DNA of 64,000 bases from Rummeliibacillus pycnus_B. GTDB lineage: Bacteria; Bacillota; Bacilli; Bacillales_A; Planococcaceae. Location: contig NZ_JBCMNM010000015.1 in assembly GCF_050459865.1 (NCBI RefSeq), positions 78,571-142,570 of the forward strand, given 5' to 3'. A model generated the notes under the pieces. That model did no database searches, was not told the DNA's origin, and saw only the letters and a program-made list of their open reading frames with translations. Both the position numbers and the translations under genes were made by a program. Shown here piece after piece: positions 25,624-34,596 of the stretch. The stretch's first letter is position 1. Every line of letters starts with the position of its first letter.

Positions 25624-26474
25624 AAGTGATCACAACCATCAATGAACTTCAACAAGAGCTGGAAAAACATCGCGTATTAAATAAAAAAATTGCATTGGTT
25701 CCTACTATGGGCTATTTACATGAAGGACATATGACATTAGCGAAAGCTGCAAGACAAGAAAATGATCTTGTTGTGATGAGTGATTTTGTAAATCCAACAC
25801 AATTTGGGCCAAATGAAGATTTTGAAAGTTATCCTAGAGATTTAGATAGGGATGAAAAAATCGCAACAGAAGTGGGTGTAGATTATTTATTTGCCCCAAC
25901 CGTAGATGAAATGTATCCAGATGATGGAGGAATTCGAATTGAAGCAGGTCCAGCTTCTAAAATTCTTTGTGGCGCAACAAGACCAGGGCATTTTAACGGA
26001 GTTTTACAGGTAGTTTCAAAGCTATTTCATATCGTTCAACCGACGAATGCTTATTTTGGACAAAAAGATGCACAACAATTAGCATTAATCCAACTTATGG
26101 TTAGAGATTACAATTTTCCGGTAACAATTTGTAGCGTTCCAATTGTTCGAGAAGAGGATGGGCTTGCGAAAAGTTCTCGAAATGTCTTTTTAACAGATGC
26201 AGAAAGAGAGCAAGCACCCGTAATACAGCAAGCATTACAACAAGCAAAAGCTGATTTCCTAAAACATCATGATAAAGAACAAGCCATTCAAATTGCGATT
26301 ACTATGATAGAAAATCAAACATCTGGACATGTTGATTATTTAGAATTACGTAGCTATCCAAATTTACAAGAGATACATCCTGAAACAAATCAGTTTTTAC
26401 TTGCGACAGCAGTGTATTTTTCAAACGTAAGATTAATCGATAATATACTTTTTTCTAATGAGGAGATAAGATAA
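25620..26474 (+). CDS. panC: pantothenate synthetase
   Basis: A 284-residue pantoate-beta-alanine ligase. VPTMGYLHEGHMTL holds the HIGH-like nucleotide-binding motif, and NPTQFGPNEDFESYPR, GQKDAQQL and the KSSRN equivalent of KMSKS follow. It uses ATP to couple pantoate to beta-alanine, the product of PanD. Starts within ATGA at the end of panB. Confidence 0.97.
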   Translation: MKVITTINELQQELEKHRVLNKKIALVPTMGYLHEGHMTLAKAARQENDLVVMSDFVNPTQFGPNEDFESYPRDLDRDEKIATEVGVDYLFAPTVDEMYPDDGGIRIEAGPASKILCGATRPGHFNGVLQVVSKLFHIVQPTNAYFGQKDAQQLALIQLMVRDYNFPVTICSVPIVREEDGLAKSSRNVFLTDAEREQAPVIQQALQQAKADFLKHHDKEQAIQIAITMIENQTSGHVDYLELRSYPNLQEIHPETNQFLLATAVYFSNVRLIDNILFSNEEIR

Positions 26475-26860
26475 TGCTAAAAATGATGATGACTTCGAAA
26501 CTCCATCGTGCTACTGTAACACAAGCCGATCTGAATTATGTTGGTAGCATTACAATTGATGCTGATTTATTAGATACAGTTGGAATTTTGCCAAACGAAA
26601 AAGTTCAAATCGTCAATAACAATAATGGTGCACGATTTGAAACATATACGATTGCAGGTGAACGTGGCTCGGGCGTTATTTGCCTAAATGGAGCGGCTGC
26701 TCGATTAGTTCAGCCAGGTGATATAGTGATTATTATCGGTTATGGGTATATGACGGTAGAAGAGGCAAAAAATCATCAGCCTACTGTTGCAATCCTAGAT
26801 GAAAATAATAAAATAAAGCAATTGATTAATTATGAACCTGAAGCAACTGTGATGATATAG
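26474..26860 (+). CDS. panD: aspartate 1-decarboxylase proenzyme
   Basis: A 128-residue pyruvoyl-dependent decarboxylase that makes beta-alanine. The proenzyme cleaves itself between Gly24 and Ser25 in LNYVGSITID; the serine becomes the pyruvoyl group. KLHRATVT and GERGSGVICLNGAAARL are typical. It overlaps panC by one base and ends the operon. Confidence 0.97.
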   Translation: MLKMMMTSKLHRATVTQADLNYVGSITIDADLLDTVGILPNEKVQIVNNNNGARFETYTIAGERGSGVICLNGAAARLVQPGDIVIIIGYGYMTVEEAKNHQPTVAILDENNKIKQLINYEPEATVMI

Positions 26861-26874
26861 TTGAATAAATGAAA

Positions 26875-26910
26875 GAAGCTTAGTGTCGTTCGGATACTAA
26901 GCTTTTTTAT
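26875..26910 (+). terminator. terminator of panBCD
   Basis: AAGCTTAGT (26876-26884) pairs with ACTAAGCTT (26896-26904), followed by TTTTTAT. Confidence 0.85.
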
Positions 26911-27234
26911 TTCTTTATTTAATTAAATCAAGATTATCAAAAAAAGTAGAAAAGTGGAGTTGAATCCCCGATACTCCGGCTGAAAAAACGATTGCCGAGA
27001 CCTCAAAGAGAATATTTTCTGCAACGAAGCTAGCAAAGCAGGAGTAAGCACCTGAACTAGATCATTCATTACCAAACAATTTTGATAGGACTATTAAATT
27101 ATTTATGGATGGTTTTGTGCTCAAATTACATGAAATTTTATTCTTGATAAATGATCTTTTCTCAAACTCAGCTATTCCTCTCAAAATATGATAAAATCTT
27201 CATTATAACAAGTACGGAAAGTTGTGAAGAAAAA
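26911..27234. other. gap before dinG with a short repeat
   Basis: About 320 bp without a gene. The stretch 26945-27000 shares AGTAGAAAAGT, CTCC and GGCTGAAAAAAC in the same order with 4333-4380. A TATGAT at 27187-27192 may be the minus-10 for dinG, but I see no good minus-35. Confidence 0.5.
26945..27000 (+). repeat. short dispersed repeat, third type
   Basis: Partner of 4333-4380. Here the central part also contains ATACTCCGGCTG; a related TACTCCGGTACTC occurs near 16484. Boundaries are unclear. Confidence 0.35.
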
Positions 27235-30015
27235 ATGGAAAGTCAAACTTACGCCATTGTCGATTTAGAAACAACGGGTCATTCCTCACAACAAGGAGAC
27301 CGGATTATTCAAATCGCCGTAGTCTTGATGAAAGATTGGAGAGTTATCTCAACATACTCTTCTTTTGTGAATCCAGGTAAGAAAATACCTTACTTCATTC
27401 AAGATTTAACGCATATTACAGACAAAGATGTTCAAAATGCTCTTCCTTTTGAAGAACAAGCTGAGCAAATATATGAAATTCTGCAAGATACAGTTTTTGT
27501 TGCGCATAATACAGATTTTGACTTACCATTTCTACAGGCAGAATTTAAACGAGTAGGTTTACCGAAATGGTTCGGAAAACATATGGATACTGTTGAGTTA
27601 TCGAAAATTCTTTTTCCGTCTGCATATAGTTTTAAATTACAAGATATCTCGATGGAACTAGGTATCCAATTAACAAATGCTCATCGTGCAGATGATGATG
27701 CATTAGCTACAGCTCATTTATTAAAAGCGTGTTGGGAAAAGCTTTTATCATTACCAAAAGCTACGATTGAGCAACTACATCAGAGATCATTTAACTTAAA
27801 ATCCGATTTATCTCAACTGTTTTTAGATGCAATTCATATAAAAAGAAATCGGCCTAACGACACAGAAAGTCATTTATATTATCGTGATATTGCTTTAAGA
27901 CAACCTAAAGTAACAGATAAAACAGATAGCGAAAATCTTTATTATCCTTCTACTTTTCAAGAAAAGGAAAAATTATTTGAAGCAGCATTCGATAGATTTG
28001 AAGTACGTCCAGACCAATTCAAAATGATGGATGCAGTGTGGCAATCACTCGTTACAAAACAAGAAATAATGACGGAAGCTTCGACTGGGATTGGCAAGAC
28101 ACTTGCTTATTTGATTCCATCTATTATTTATGCTAAAAAGAATCGTTGTACTGTGGGAATTAGTACGTATACCTCGCATTTATTGGATCAATTATTACAA
28201 GAAGAATTACCGAAAGCAGAAGCTATATTAAGAACTAAGGTTTCTATAGCTGTTGTGAAAGGTATGGAACACTATGTTGATGTTGACCGTTTTTGTGATC
28301 TTCTACAAGTAAGGGATGATTCTTATGATGAAAACTTTACGAAGATGCAAATGATTGTTTGGTTACAAGGTACAGAAACAGGTGATCTTGGTGAAATAAC
28401 ATTATCTGGAGGCGGACAGTATTTTATCGATAAAATTCGCCGAACTCAAACAACGGTTGAAACTCATCATAAGAATGCATTCGATTTCTATATGCAAGCA
28501 CTTTCGTATTGTAAAGAAGCAGACTTAGTTATAACGAATCATGCAATGATATTAGCAGATCTAGGTAGGGAAAATCCTGTATTAAAGCACTTGAATGGTT
28601 GGATATTAGATGAAGGTCATCAATTTTTACAGGCAGCAACATTAAAAGACGAGAAGATTTTCTCCTATACACAATGGAAGTATTTATTTGGTCAAATAGG
28701 ATCTGCGGAAACACATAACATTGAACATCCATTTTATCTTGGTATGAAAGAAGAAGATAAGATTCCTTTTAGACAATTAACAGCTTTAGAAGCACAATTT
28801 CAAGATATGGTTAATCTGTTTGATCGTGCAATTAATCAACTAATACAGAAGTTTCAATTACAAAAAAATAAAAGTCGACAACATAAGCAAAGTTTTTTAT
28901 TATCAAACATCGAATTAACGCAACCTTTTAGTGAAGAATTTAGTCGTAAAATTACACACTGGCTAAAACTTGCTGATTCTATAACAACAACCTATTTGAG
29001 GTATCCAGATGAATTGTCAATAAAACATAAAGCAAATCTAACGGATTGGCAATATCAGCTAAGAGAACTAAAAATACGTTCTGCAGAATGGGATGCTATT
29101 TTCTTACGACACCAAGTAAACGATAGTGCTTGGCTGGAAATAGATACCAGAAGTTTACCAGGAAGTCTTCATATATATAAAAGACCGGTTCGAGTAGAAG
29201 ATTCAGTTACGAATGTCTTACAATCTTTCCGTCATAAGACAGGGATTGTTTGGACTTCTGGTACATTGACAGTACCCAATGACATGCGTTTTATCGCGCA
29301 ACAACTAGGATTATCAGATCATGTCCCTCTTTATCAATTTCAAGCACCAAAATCTTATTATGATGGTGCAAATGTATATATAGTGGATGATATGCCTGAT
29401 ATAAAGAAGGTAACACAGACCGCATATATTGAAGCAGTAGCAGAAGCCATCGTACAAACTGTAATAGCAACTGAAGGTCGATGTTTTGTATTATTTACAG
29501 CTCAAGATATGCTCCGTAAAACAGTCGAATTAATTCAAGAAACAGGTACATTAGACGACTATATGCTTTTTGCTCAAGGAATATCCTCAGGTAGCCGTAT
29601 GCGTTTGTTGAAAATGTTTCAACGATTTGAACATTCTGTTTTGTTTGGCACGAATAGTTTTTGGGAAGGTGTAGATGTACCAGGTGATGCATTATCAGCT
29701 GTCATTGTTGTACGTTTACCATTTTCTTCACCAGAAGATCCGTTTTTTAAGGCAAGATCCGAGCGGTTAACAAGCAGAGGTTTGAATTCATTTTACAAGT
29801 TATCTTTACCAGAAGCTATTTTACGATTTAAACAAGGTTTTGGTAGATTAATCCGTTCTTCACATGATAAAGGAGTGTTTATAGTCCTTGATCGACGCAT
29901 TGAAACGAAGTCATATGGACCGGAATTTATCAAGGCATTACCTGACATTCCAGTAAAAAAAGTATCACTTGAACATATGGTCTTCGAATTAGAAGATTGG
30001 TATAATAAAAAATAA
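27235..30015 (+). CDS. dinG: DinG-type 3'-5' exonuclease / helicase-like protein
   Basis: A 926-residue Gram-positive DinG. Residues 1-180 are a DnaQ-type exonuclease (AIVDLETTG, VAHNTDFD, HRADDDALAT). The rest is an XPD/DinG-like SF2 domain: Walker A in EASTGIGKT (about 280-288), DEGH near 459, and C-terminal GTNSFWEGVD and QGFGRLIRS. An iron-sulfur cysteine cluster is not evident, in line with Gram-positive DinG acting mainly as a nuclease. The start at 27235 matches the family N-terminus; an in-frame ATG 28 codons upstream has no support. Confidence 0.93.
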   Translation: MESQTYAIVDLETTGHSSQQGDRIIQIAVVLMKDWRVISTYSSFVNPGKKIPYFIQDLTHITDKDVQNALPFEEQAEQIYEILQDTVFVAHNTDFDLPFLQAEFKRVGLPKWFGKHMDTVELSKILFPSAYSFKLQDISMELGIQLTNAHRADDDALATAHLLKACWEKLLSLPKATIEQLHQRSFNLKSDLSQLFLDAIHIKRNRPNDTESHLYYRDIALRQPKVTDKTDSENLYYPSTFQEKEKLFEAAFDRFEVRPDQFKMMDAVWQSLVTKQEIMTEASTGIGKTLAYLIPSIIYAKKNRCTVGISTYTSHLLDQLLQEELPKAEAILRTKVSIAVVKGMEHYVDVDRFCDLLQVRDDSYDENFTKMQMIVWLQGTETGDLGEITLSGGGQYFIDKIRRTQTTVETHHKNAFDFYMQALSYCKEADLVITNHAMILADLGRENPVLKHLNGWILDEGHQFLQAATLKDEKIFSYTQWKYLFGQIGSAETHNIEHPFYLGMKEEDKIPFRQLTALEAQFQDMVNLFDRAINQLIQKFQLQKNKSRQHKQSFLLSNIELTQPFSEEFSRKITHWLKLADSITTTYLRYPDELSIKHKANLTDWQYQLRELKIRSAEWDAIFLRHQVNDSAWLEIDTRSLPGSLHIYKRPVRVEDSVTNVLQSFRHKTGIVWTSGTLTVPNDMRFIAQQLGLSDHVPLYQFQAPKSYYDGANVYIVDDMPDIKKVTQTAYIEAVAEAIVQTVIATEGRCFVLFTAQDMLRKTVELIQETGTLDDYMLFAQGISSGSRMRLLKMFQRFEHSVLFGTNSFWEGVDVPGDALSAVIVVRLPFSSPEDPFFKARSERLTSRGLNSFYKLSLPEAILRFKQGFGRLIRSSHDKGVFIVLDRRIETKSYGPEFIKALPDIPVKKVSLEHMVFELEDWYNKK

Positions 30016-30209
30016 AAGCGGAACGTATCAAGCCCTCGACTAGCGGTGGTAGACTCGAATTGAAAGCGTCTTATTAGCTTTCGACCGAGAGAGTGTTTCA
30101 AGAAAGATAACGTAAACCGTCGAGTCCTTCGACAAAAGCTATAGAGATGGTTCACTACATGTGAACCATCAAGGGGCTTGTGTTTGTAACTAGATAAGAA
30201 TAAAAGCGG
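30011..30209. repeat. multibranched structured element between direct repeats
   Basis: AATAAAAGCGG occurs at both ends (30011-30021 and 30199-30209). Between them four stems can be drawn without overlap: CAAGCCC/GGGCTTG (30029-30035 with 30174-30180) closing the unit, GACTCGA/TCGAGTC (30052-30058 with 30120-30126), GAAAGC/GCTTTC (30062-30067 with 30077-30082) inside that, and a perfect 10-bp hairpin at 30146-30170 with loop TACAT. It starts at the dinG stop codon. It shares AAAAGCGGAACGTA with 11800-11813. It may be a mobile repeat, a structured RNA, or both. Confidence 0.55.
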
Positions 30210-30253
30210 TAAAGGCTCGTTTATACGGGATAAACGAAACATAAGGTGATATA

Positions 30254-30736
30254 ATGAAAAACTGGATAAAGTTCTTCTCTATTTTTTTACTAATATTATC
30301 ATTAGTACTTATTGGTATAGTAGGGTGGAAATCTTTTGCACCGATTTACAGTACAGAAAAGACTGCAAAAGCGGCTGTTTTGCAAAATCAGCAGTTAAAA
30401 TCGGTGAGTGATACTTATGTGTATCATGGTAAAGATTCATATGTAACGGTTATTGGTGAAGATAGTAGTGGTAAGGAAAAAGCTGTTTTTGTTCCACAAG
30501 ATAATCGTAAAGAAAAGCCAACGGAAGTTTTCATGAAAGACGGAATTTCAAAAAAAGAAGCTGTTGCCGAAGCATCCAAAAACGGTGATGTGAAGAAGAT
30601 TCTTCATACAAAACTTGGTATAGAAAAACCAGGAGTCGTGTGGGAGATTACTTATATTAATAAACAAGATAAACTCAATTATGTTTACATTATGTTCGAT
30701 GATGGACGTTGGTGGAAACGAATTTCGAATTTATAA
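30254..30736 (+). CDS. ypmB: YpmB-like protein with PepSY domain
   Basis: A 160-residue protein with one N-terminal membrane anchor (about residues 7-28) and an extracytoplasmic part containing a PepSY-like region (KDGISKKEAVAEASKNGDVK through KPGVVWEITY). It resembles YpmB, found after dinG in B. subtilis. ATAAGGTGAT precedes the ATG. Function is not established; PepSY domains are often linked to control of extracellular proteins. Confidence 0.8.
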   Translation: MKNWIKFFSIFLLILSLVLIGIVGWKSFAPIYSTEKTAKAAVLQNQQLKSVSDTYVYHGKDSYVTVIGEDSSGKEKAVFVPQDNRKEKPTEVFMKDGISKKEAVAEASKNGDVKKILHTKLGIEKPGVVWEITYINKQDKLNYVYIMFDDGRWWKRISNL

Positions 30737-31221
30737 AATTTATAAGTATAATAAGGTTAGTCAATAACCTAACTTTAAAACTACTTACGAAATAACACCA
30801 GGCTAAGTAACATCGTTATGTCAGTTCTATCTTAAATTATATGAAATTTAACTAGTAATTTAACTCGTTTGTTTTATGTAAATAAGATTTATTTGAAATG
30901 GCAAAATTTTATGTTGGAATGATATTCTAATCATTTTACACGAAATTTATGGAAAACTTGTATATAATGGTGTTAAGAACTTATCAATTGCAGCTACTTA
31001 TTTAAGAGTACATAGCAATTGAAATTAGCGGAACTCAAGATACCGTAGAACAAATGAGAGATACAAGGAATCGTGTTTAATTTATAAGTTTTACAAAAAA
31101 TAATTTAAATTCTGTTTTTCCTTTTTTCGAGTGACATAGTTTATGAAATCTCATTGTCTAAAATAACTTGAATACACATTATTGGGCTACCTAATAGATG
31201 TTTGAAATACTGGAGGATAAT
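30737..31221. other. long upstream region and leader of asnS
   Basis: 485 bp without a gene, where aspB stands in B. subtilis. TATAAT at 30963-30968 is a possible minus-10, though no well-spaced minus-35 is seen. Downstream of it CAATTGC (30985-30991) and GCAATTG (31015-31021) form a stem. I looked for the T-box core (GGTGGNACCGCG) and do not find it. The asnS start at 31222 has TGGAGG in front. Confidence 0.55.
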
Positions 31222-32517
31222 ATGAAAAAAATTACAATTCAAGATATGCCAAAACATGTCGGCGAAACTGTAAAAATTGGCGCTTGGTTAGCAAATAAGC
31301 GCTCAAGCGGTAAAATCGCATTCTTACAATTACGTGATGGATCAGGCTTTGTTCAAAGTGTTGTCGTAAAAGCAGATGTTTCAGAAGAGACTTTCTCTAC
31401 TGCAAAATCAATTCATCAAGAAACTTCTCTATATATTGTAGGTGAAGTAACAGAAGATTCTCGTTCATCATTTGGTTATGAACTCCAAGTTAAAGAAATC
31501 GAAGTTATTTCGGAAGCTAATGATTATCCAATCACACCGAAAGAACATGGTGTCGAATTTTTAATGGATAATCGCCATTTATGGTTACGTTCTAAAAAAC
31601 AACATGCTAATATGACAGTACGTAACGAAATTATTCGCGCAACTTATGAATTCTTTAACGACAATGGCTTCAAAAAAGTAGATCCACCAATCTTAACTGG
31701 TTCGGCTCCTGAAGGAACTTCTGAATTATTCCATACAAAGTATTTTGATCAAGATGCATTTCTTTCTCAATCTGGTCAACTTTACATGGAAGCAGCAGCT
31801 ATGGCAATGGGGAAAGTATTCTCATTTGGTCCAACATTCCGTGCTGAAAAATCTAAAACTCGTCGTCACTTGATCGAATTCTGGATGATTGAACCAGAAA
31901 TGGCATTTGTTGAACATGATGAATCTCTTGAAGTTCAAGAACAATTTGTATCATACATCGTTCAATCAGTTCTAAAAAATTGCAAATTAGAATTAGAAAT
32001 ACTTGGTCGTGATACGTCTAAACTTGAAAAAGTACAAGCTCCATTCCCACGTATTTCTTATGATGATGCGATTGAATTATTACATGAAAAAGGCTTTAAT
32101 GATATTAAATGGGGAGAAGACTTCGGTGCGCCACATGAAACAGCAATTGCTGAACATTTTGACAAACCAGTTTTCATCACTTGCTACCCAGTAGGTATTA
32201 AACCATTCTACATGCAACCACATCCTGATCGAGATGATGTTGTTCTTTGTGCAGATTTAATCGCTCCTGAGGGATATGGTGAAATTATTGGTGGTTCTGA
32301 ACGTATTTGGAACTATGATTTAATGAAAGAACGTATTGCAGCACATGGCCTAGATGAACAAGCATATGCATGGTATCTTGATTTACGTAAATATGGATCA
32401 GTGCCACACTCTGGCTTTGGTTTAGGACTAGAACGTACAGTTGCTTGGATTACAGGTGCAGAACATGTACGTGAAACAATTCCATTCCCACGTTTATTGA
32501 ACAGAATTTATCCATAA
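31222..32517 (+). CDS. asnS: asparaginyl-tRNA synthetase
   Basis: A 431-residue class IIb aminoacyl-tRNA synthetase. The N-terminal OB fold binds the anticodon (about residues 1-110, VKIGAWLANKRSSGKIAFLQLRDG region). Class II motifs follow: motif 2 FRAEKSKTRRHLIEFWMIEPE and motif 3 GFGLGLERTV. The start at 31222 follows TGGAGG by five bases; an in-frame ATG eight codons upstream lacks a site. Followed by a hairpin. Confidence 0.96.
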   Translation: MKKITIQDMPKHVGETVKIGAWLANKRSSGKIAFLQLRDGSGFVQSVVVKADVSEETFSTAKSIHQETSLYIVGEVTEDSRSSFGYELQVKEIEVISEANDYPITPKEHGVEFLMDNRHLWLRSKKQHANMTVRNEIIRATYEFFNDNGFKKVDPPILTGSAPEGTSELFHTKYFDQDAFLSQSGQLYMEAAAMAMGKVFSFGPTFRAEKSKTRRHLIEFWMIEPEMAFVEHDESLEVQEQFVSYIVQSVLKNCKLELEILGRDTSKLEKVQAPFPRISYDDAIELLHEKGFNDIKWGEDFGAPHETAIAEHFDKPVFITCYPVGIKPFYMQPHPDRDDVVLCADLIAPEGYGEIIGGSERIWNYDLMKERIAAHGLDEQAYAWYLDLRKYGSVPHSGFGLGLERTVAWITGAEHVRETIPFPRLLNRIYP

Positions 32518-32555
32518 GTACAAAAAAATATGTTATCTTTAAAACATTAACAAAA

Positions 32556-32589
32556 AACAAGAAGGATTGCTTAAGCAATTCTTCTTGTT
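32556..32589 (+). terminator. terminator of asnS
   Basis: A 15-bp stem (32556-32570 with 32575-32589, one G-T pair) with a TTAA loop. The tail is only moderately T-rich, so termination strength is uncertain. Confidence 0.75.
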
Positions 32590-32616
32590 CAATTTAAAAT
32601 AAAGGGGAGTTCGACG

Positions 32617-33351
32617 ATGATGAATGAAGCAGAGCGGCTCCAAACTTGGATTGAGCGGGGAAGTGTCAATATTTCTCAGCTTTTTTTTCAGTTTTATAAG
32701 GAGTTGCAAATTTCAGATACTGAAGCCATGCTAATTATGCATTTGAATGCTTTTCTTGAAGATGGAAATGAATTCCCTACGCCTGCTAATATTACACAAC
32801 GTATGAATTTGACTGAAGATAGGATTTCCGAAAATTTGCAACGTCTAATGCAAAAAGGATTTATGGAAATTCACCAAAAGTTAGATGATCAAGGTGTGCT
32901 ATACGAAGTCATTAATTTAATGCCACTGTGGAGAAGACTTCTTGATTGTGTAGTAGTTAAAAATGAAAAAAATGAAAAAGAAATGACAAAGTTAAAAGAA
33001 GGAAACTTATTCCAACTTTTTGAACAAGAGTTTGGACGTTTTTTATCTCCAATGGAAACTGAAATGATTTCTATGTGGTTAGATCAAGATGAACATTCTC
33101 CAGAAGTCATCCGCAAAGCATTAATGGAAGCAGTTTTATCACAAAAGCTTAGTTTACGTTATATTGATCGAATTCTTTTTGAATGGAAAAAGAATAATGT
33201 TAAAACAACAAAAGACGCAGATAACGTATCAAAGCAATTTCGTAAAAATACTATACAAAAAAATACAGCTCAACCTGAGAAAAAAGGAACAGATCAAAAA
33301 CCACCATCGAGTAACGTCCCTTTTTACAATTGGTTAGATCGTCATCAGTAA
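32617..33351 (+). CDS. dnaD: primosome component DnaD
   Basis: A 244-residue DnaD, which helps load the helicase at replication origins and restart sites in Bacillales. Residues 1-100 form the winged-helix DDBH1 domain (NITQRMNLTEDRISENLQRL). The DDBH2 domain lies about 125-200 and ends in YIDRILFEWKKN, the DNA-binding YxxxIxxxW motif. The tail is lysine- and glutamine-rich. AAAGGGGAG precedes the ATG. The order dnaD-nth-ypoC is conserved. Confidence 0.93.
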   Translation: MMNEAERLQTWIERGSVNISQLFFQFYKELQISDTEAMLIMHLNAFLEDGNEFPTPANITQRMNLTEDRISENLQRLMQKGFMEIHQKLDDQGVLYEVINLMPLWRRLLDCVVVKNEKNEKEMTKLKEGNLFQLFEQEFGRFLSPMETEMISMWLDQDEHSPEVIRKALMEAVLSQKLSLRYIDRILFEWKKNNVKTTKDADNVSKQFRKNTIQKNTAQPEKKGTDQKPPSSNVPFYNWLDRHQ

Positions 33352-33365
33352 AAGGAGGATTGTAA

Positions 33366-34025
33366 ATGTTATCGAAAAAGCAATGGGAATTTTGTTTAGA
33401 TGAAATGGAAAAAATGTTCCCTGAAGCACACTGTGAATTAATACATGACAATCCGTTTGAACTGACAATCGCAACATTACTTTCAGCACAATGTACAGAT
33501 GTATTAGTTAATAAAGTAACTGCTACCTTATTTAAAAAATATAAAAAGCCTGAAGACTATTTAGCTGTTCCATTAGAAGAACTTGAACAAGATATTCGTT
33601 CAATTGGATTATATCGAAGTAAGGCTAAAAATATTCAAAAACTGTGTCAACGATTACTTGATGAATATAATGGTGTTATTCCAAATTCACGTGAAGAGCT
33701 AGTTACATTACCTGGGGTAGGGCGTAAAACTGCCAATGTTGTATTATCTGTTGCTTTTAATCAGCCGGCTTTGGCAGTTGATACGCATGTAGAGCGTGTT
33801 ACAAAACGTTTAGGGCTTTGTAAATGGAAGGATAGCGTTTTAGAAGTCGAACAAACTGTAATGAACAAGACTCCAATGGAAAAATGGTCTAAAACGCATC
33901 ATCAGTTGATTTTCTTTGGTCGCTATCATTGTAAAGCACAAAACCCCAATTGTAACGCATGCCCATTATTTGATATTTGTCGAGAAGGGCAAAAGAGAGC
34001 AAAGAAAGGTCTTGTGAATAGATGA
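33366..34025 (+). CDS. nth: endonuclease III
   Basis: A 219-residue DNA glycosylase/AP lyase for oxidised pyrimidines. SAQCTD, the helix-hairpin-helix LPGVGRKTANVV with the catalytic lysine, and VDTHVERV with the catalytic aspartate are present. The C-terminal [4Fe-4S] cysteines are in C-x6-C-x2-C-x5-C spacing (CKAQNPNCNACPLFDIC). AAAGGAGG is the ribosome-binding site. Overlaps ypoC by four bases. Confidence 0.96.
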   Translation: MLSKKQWEFCLDEMEKMFPEAHCELIHDNPFELTIATLLSAQCTDVLVNKVTATLFKKYKKPEDYLAVPLEELEQDIRSIGLYRSKAKNIQKLCQRLLDEYNGVIPNSREELVTLPGVGRKTANVVLSVAFNQPALAVDTHVERVTKRLGLCKWKDSVLEVEQTVMNKTPMEKWSKTHHQLIFFGRYHCKAQNPNCNACPLFDICREGQKRAKKGLVNR

Positions 34026-34369
34026 TTGAATGTAAGAAAGAGGCCATTACAAAAGAAATTGTGGATGCTTGGATGAATCAGTGGGAAACATTTCGTCAAT
34101 CCATACATCAATCTCATTCAGCAAGAGATGGCAATGCGAAAGAAATCATGTTAAAAGCTATTCAATTATATGAATCTTTCGTGGTAAGCGCATCTGTTGG
34201 ACACGATGTGTTTCAAGAAAATGAGCAATATGAAATTTTACCAATTAATGCAGTAGAGCGATTATCTTTTATTAAGACACGTCCGGGACAATATGCATGT
34301 TATCGTCAATTGGATGAGTTATTTCTCGAAACGAAAAAAAGATGTGCAAGATTGCGTTTGAAACTGTAA
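34022..34369 (+). CDS. ypoC: YpoC-like protein
   Basis: A 115-residue protein like YpoC of Bacillales, always found after nth. It is helical, without membrane segments or catalytic motifs; the C-terminus RPGQYACYRQLDELF is the most distinctive part. Function unknown. Starts within ATGA overlapping the nth stop. Confidence 0.78.
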   Translation: MIECKKEAITKEIVDAWMNQWETFRQSIHQSHSARDGNAKEIMLKAIQLYESFVVSASVGHDVFQENEQYEILPINAVERLSFIKTRPGQYACYRQLDELFLETKKRCARLRLKL

Positions 34370-34388
34370 TAAAAGAATGAGAAAAGTT

Positions 34389-34421
34389 AGAACCAACGAA
34401 ATTTGTTTCGTTGGTTCTTTT
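34389..34421 (+). terminator. terminator after ypoC
   Basis: A 13-bp perfect stem (34389-34401 with 34406-34418) with a four-base loop, followed by TTTCG. Confidence 0.85.
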
Positions 34422-34540
34422 CGTAATATGGTATTAGATATTTACAAGAAGCTGTTTTCGCAATTTTAAGCGCTTGTTAATCGTGAAATCACAAGTGTAT
34501 TTCAAGAAATTTCAAATTACCTTCCAATTATATGAAAGTG

Positions 34541-34593
34541 AAAAAAGGGGCTACCCAATAATCGGTCAACACCGATTCTTTGGGTAAGCCCCT
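34541..34593 (-). terminator. terminator of ponA
   Basis: A long imperfect stem (34546-34558 with 34579-34593) capped by a second perfect stem AATCGGT/ACCGATT. On the minus strand it ends in six T (34541-34546), directly after the ponA stop codon. Confidence 0.88.
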
Positions 34594-34596
34594 TTC

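Noticed and set aside
30961..31221. T-box riboswitch upstream of asnS
   Set aside because: The conserved T-box core and a terminator with U-tract are not present.
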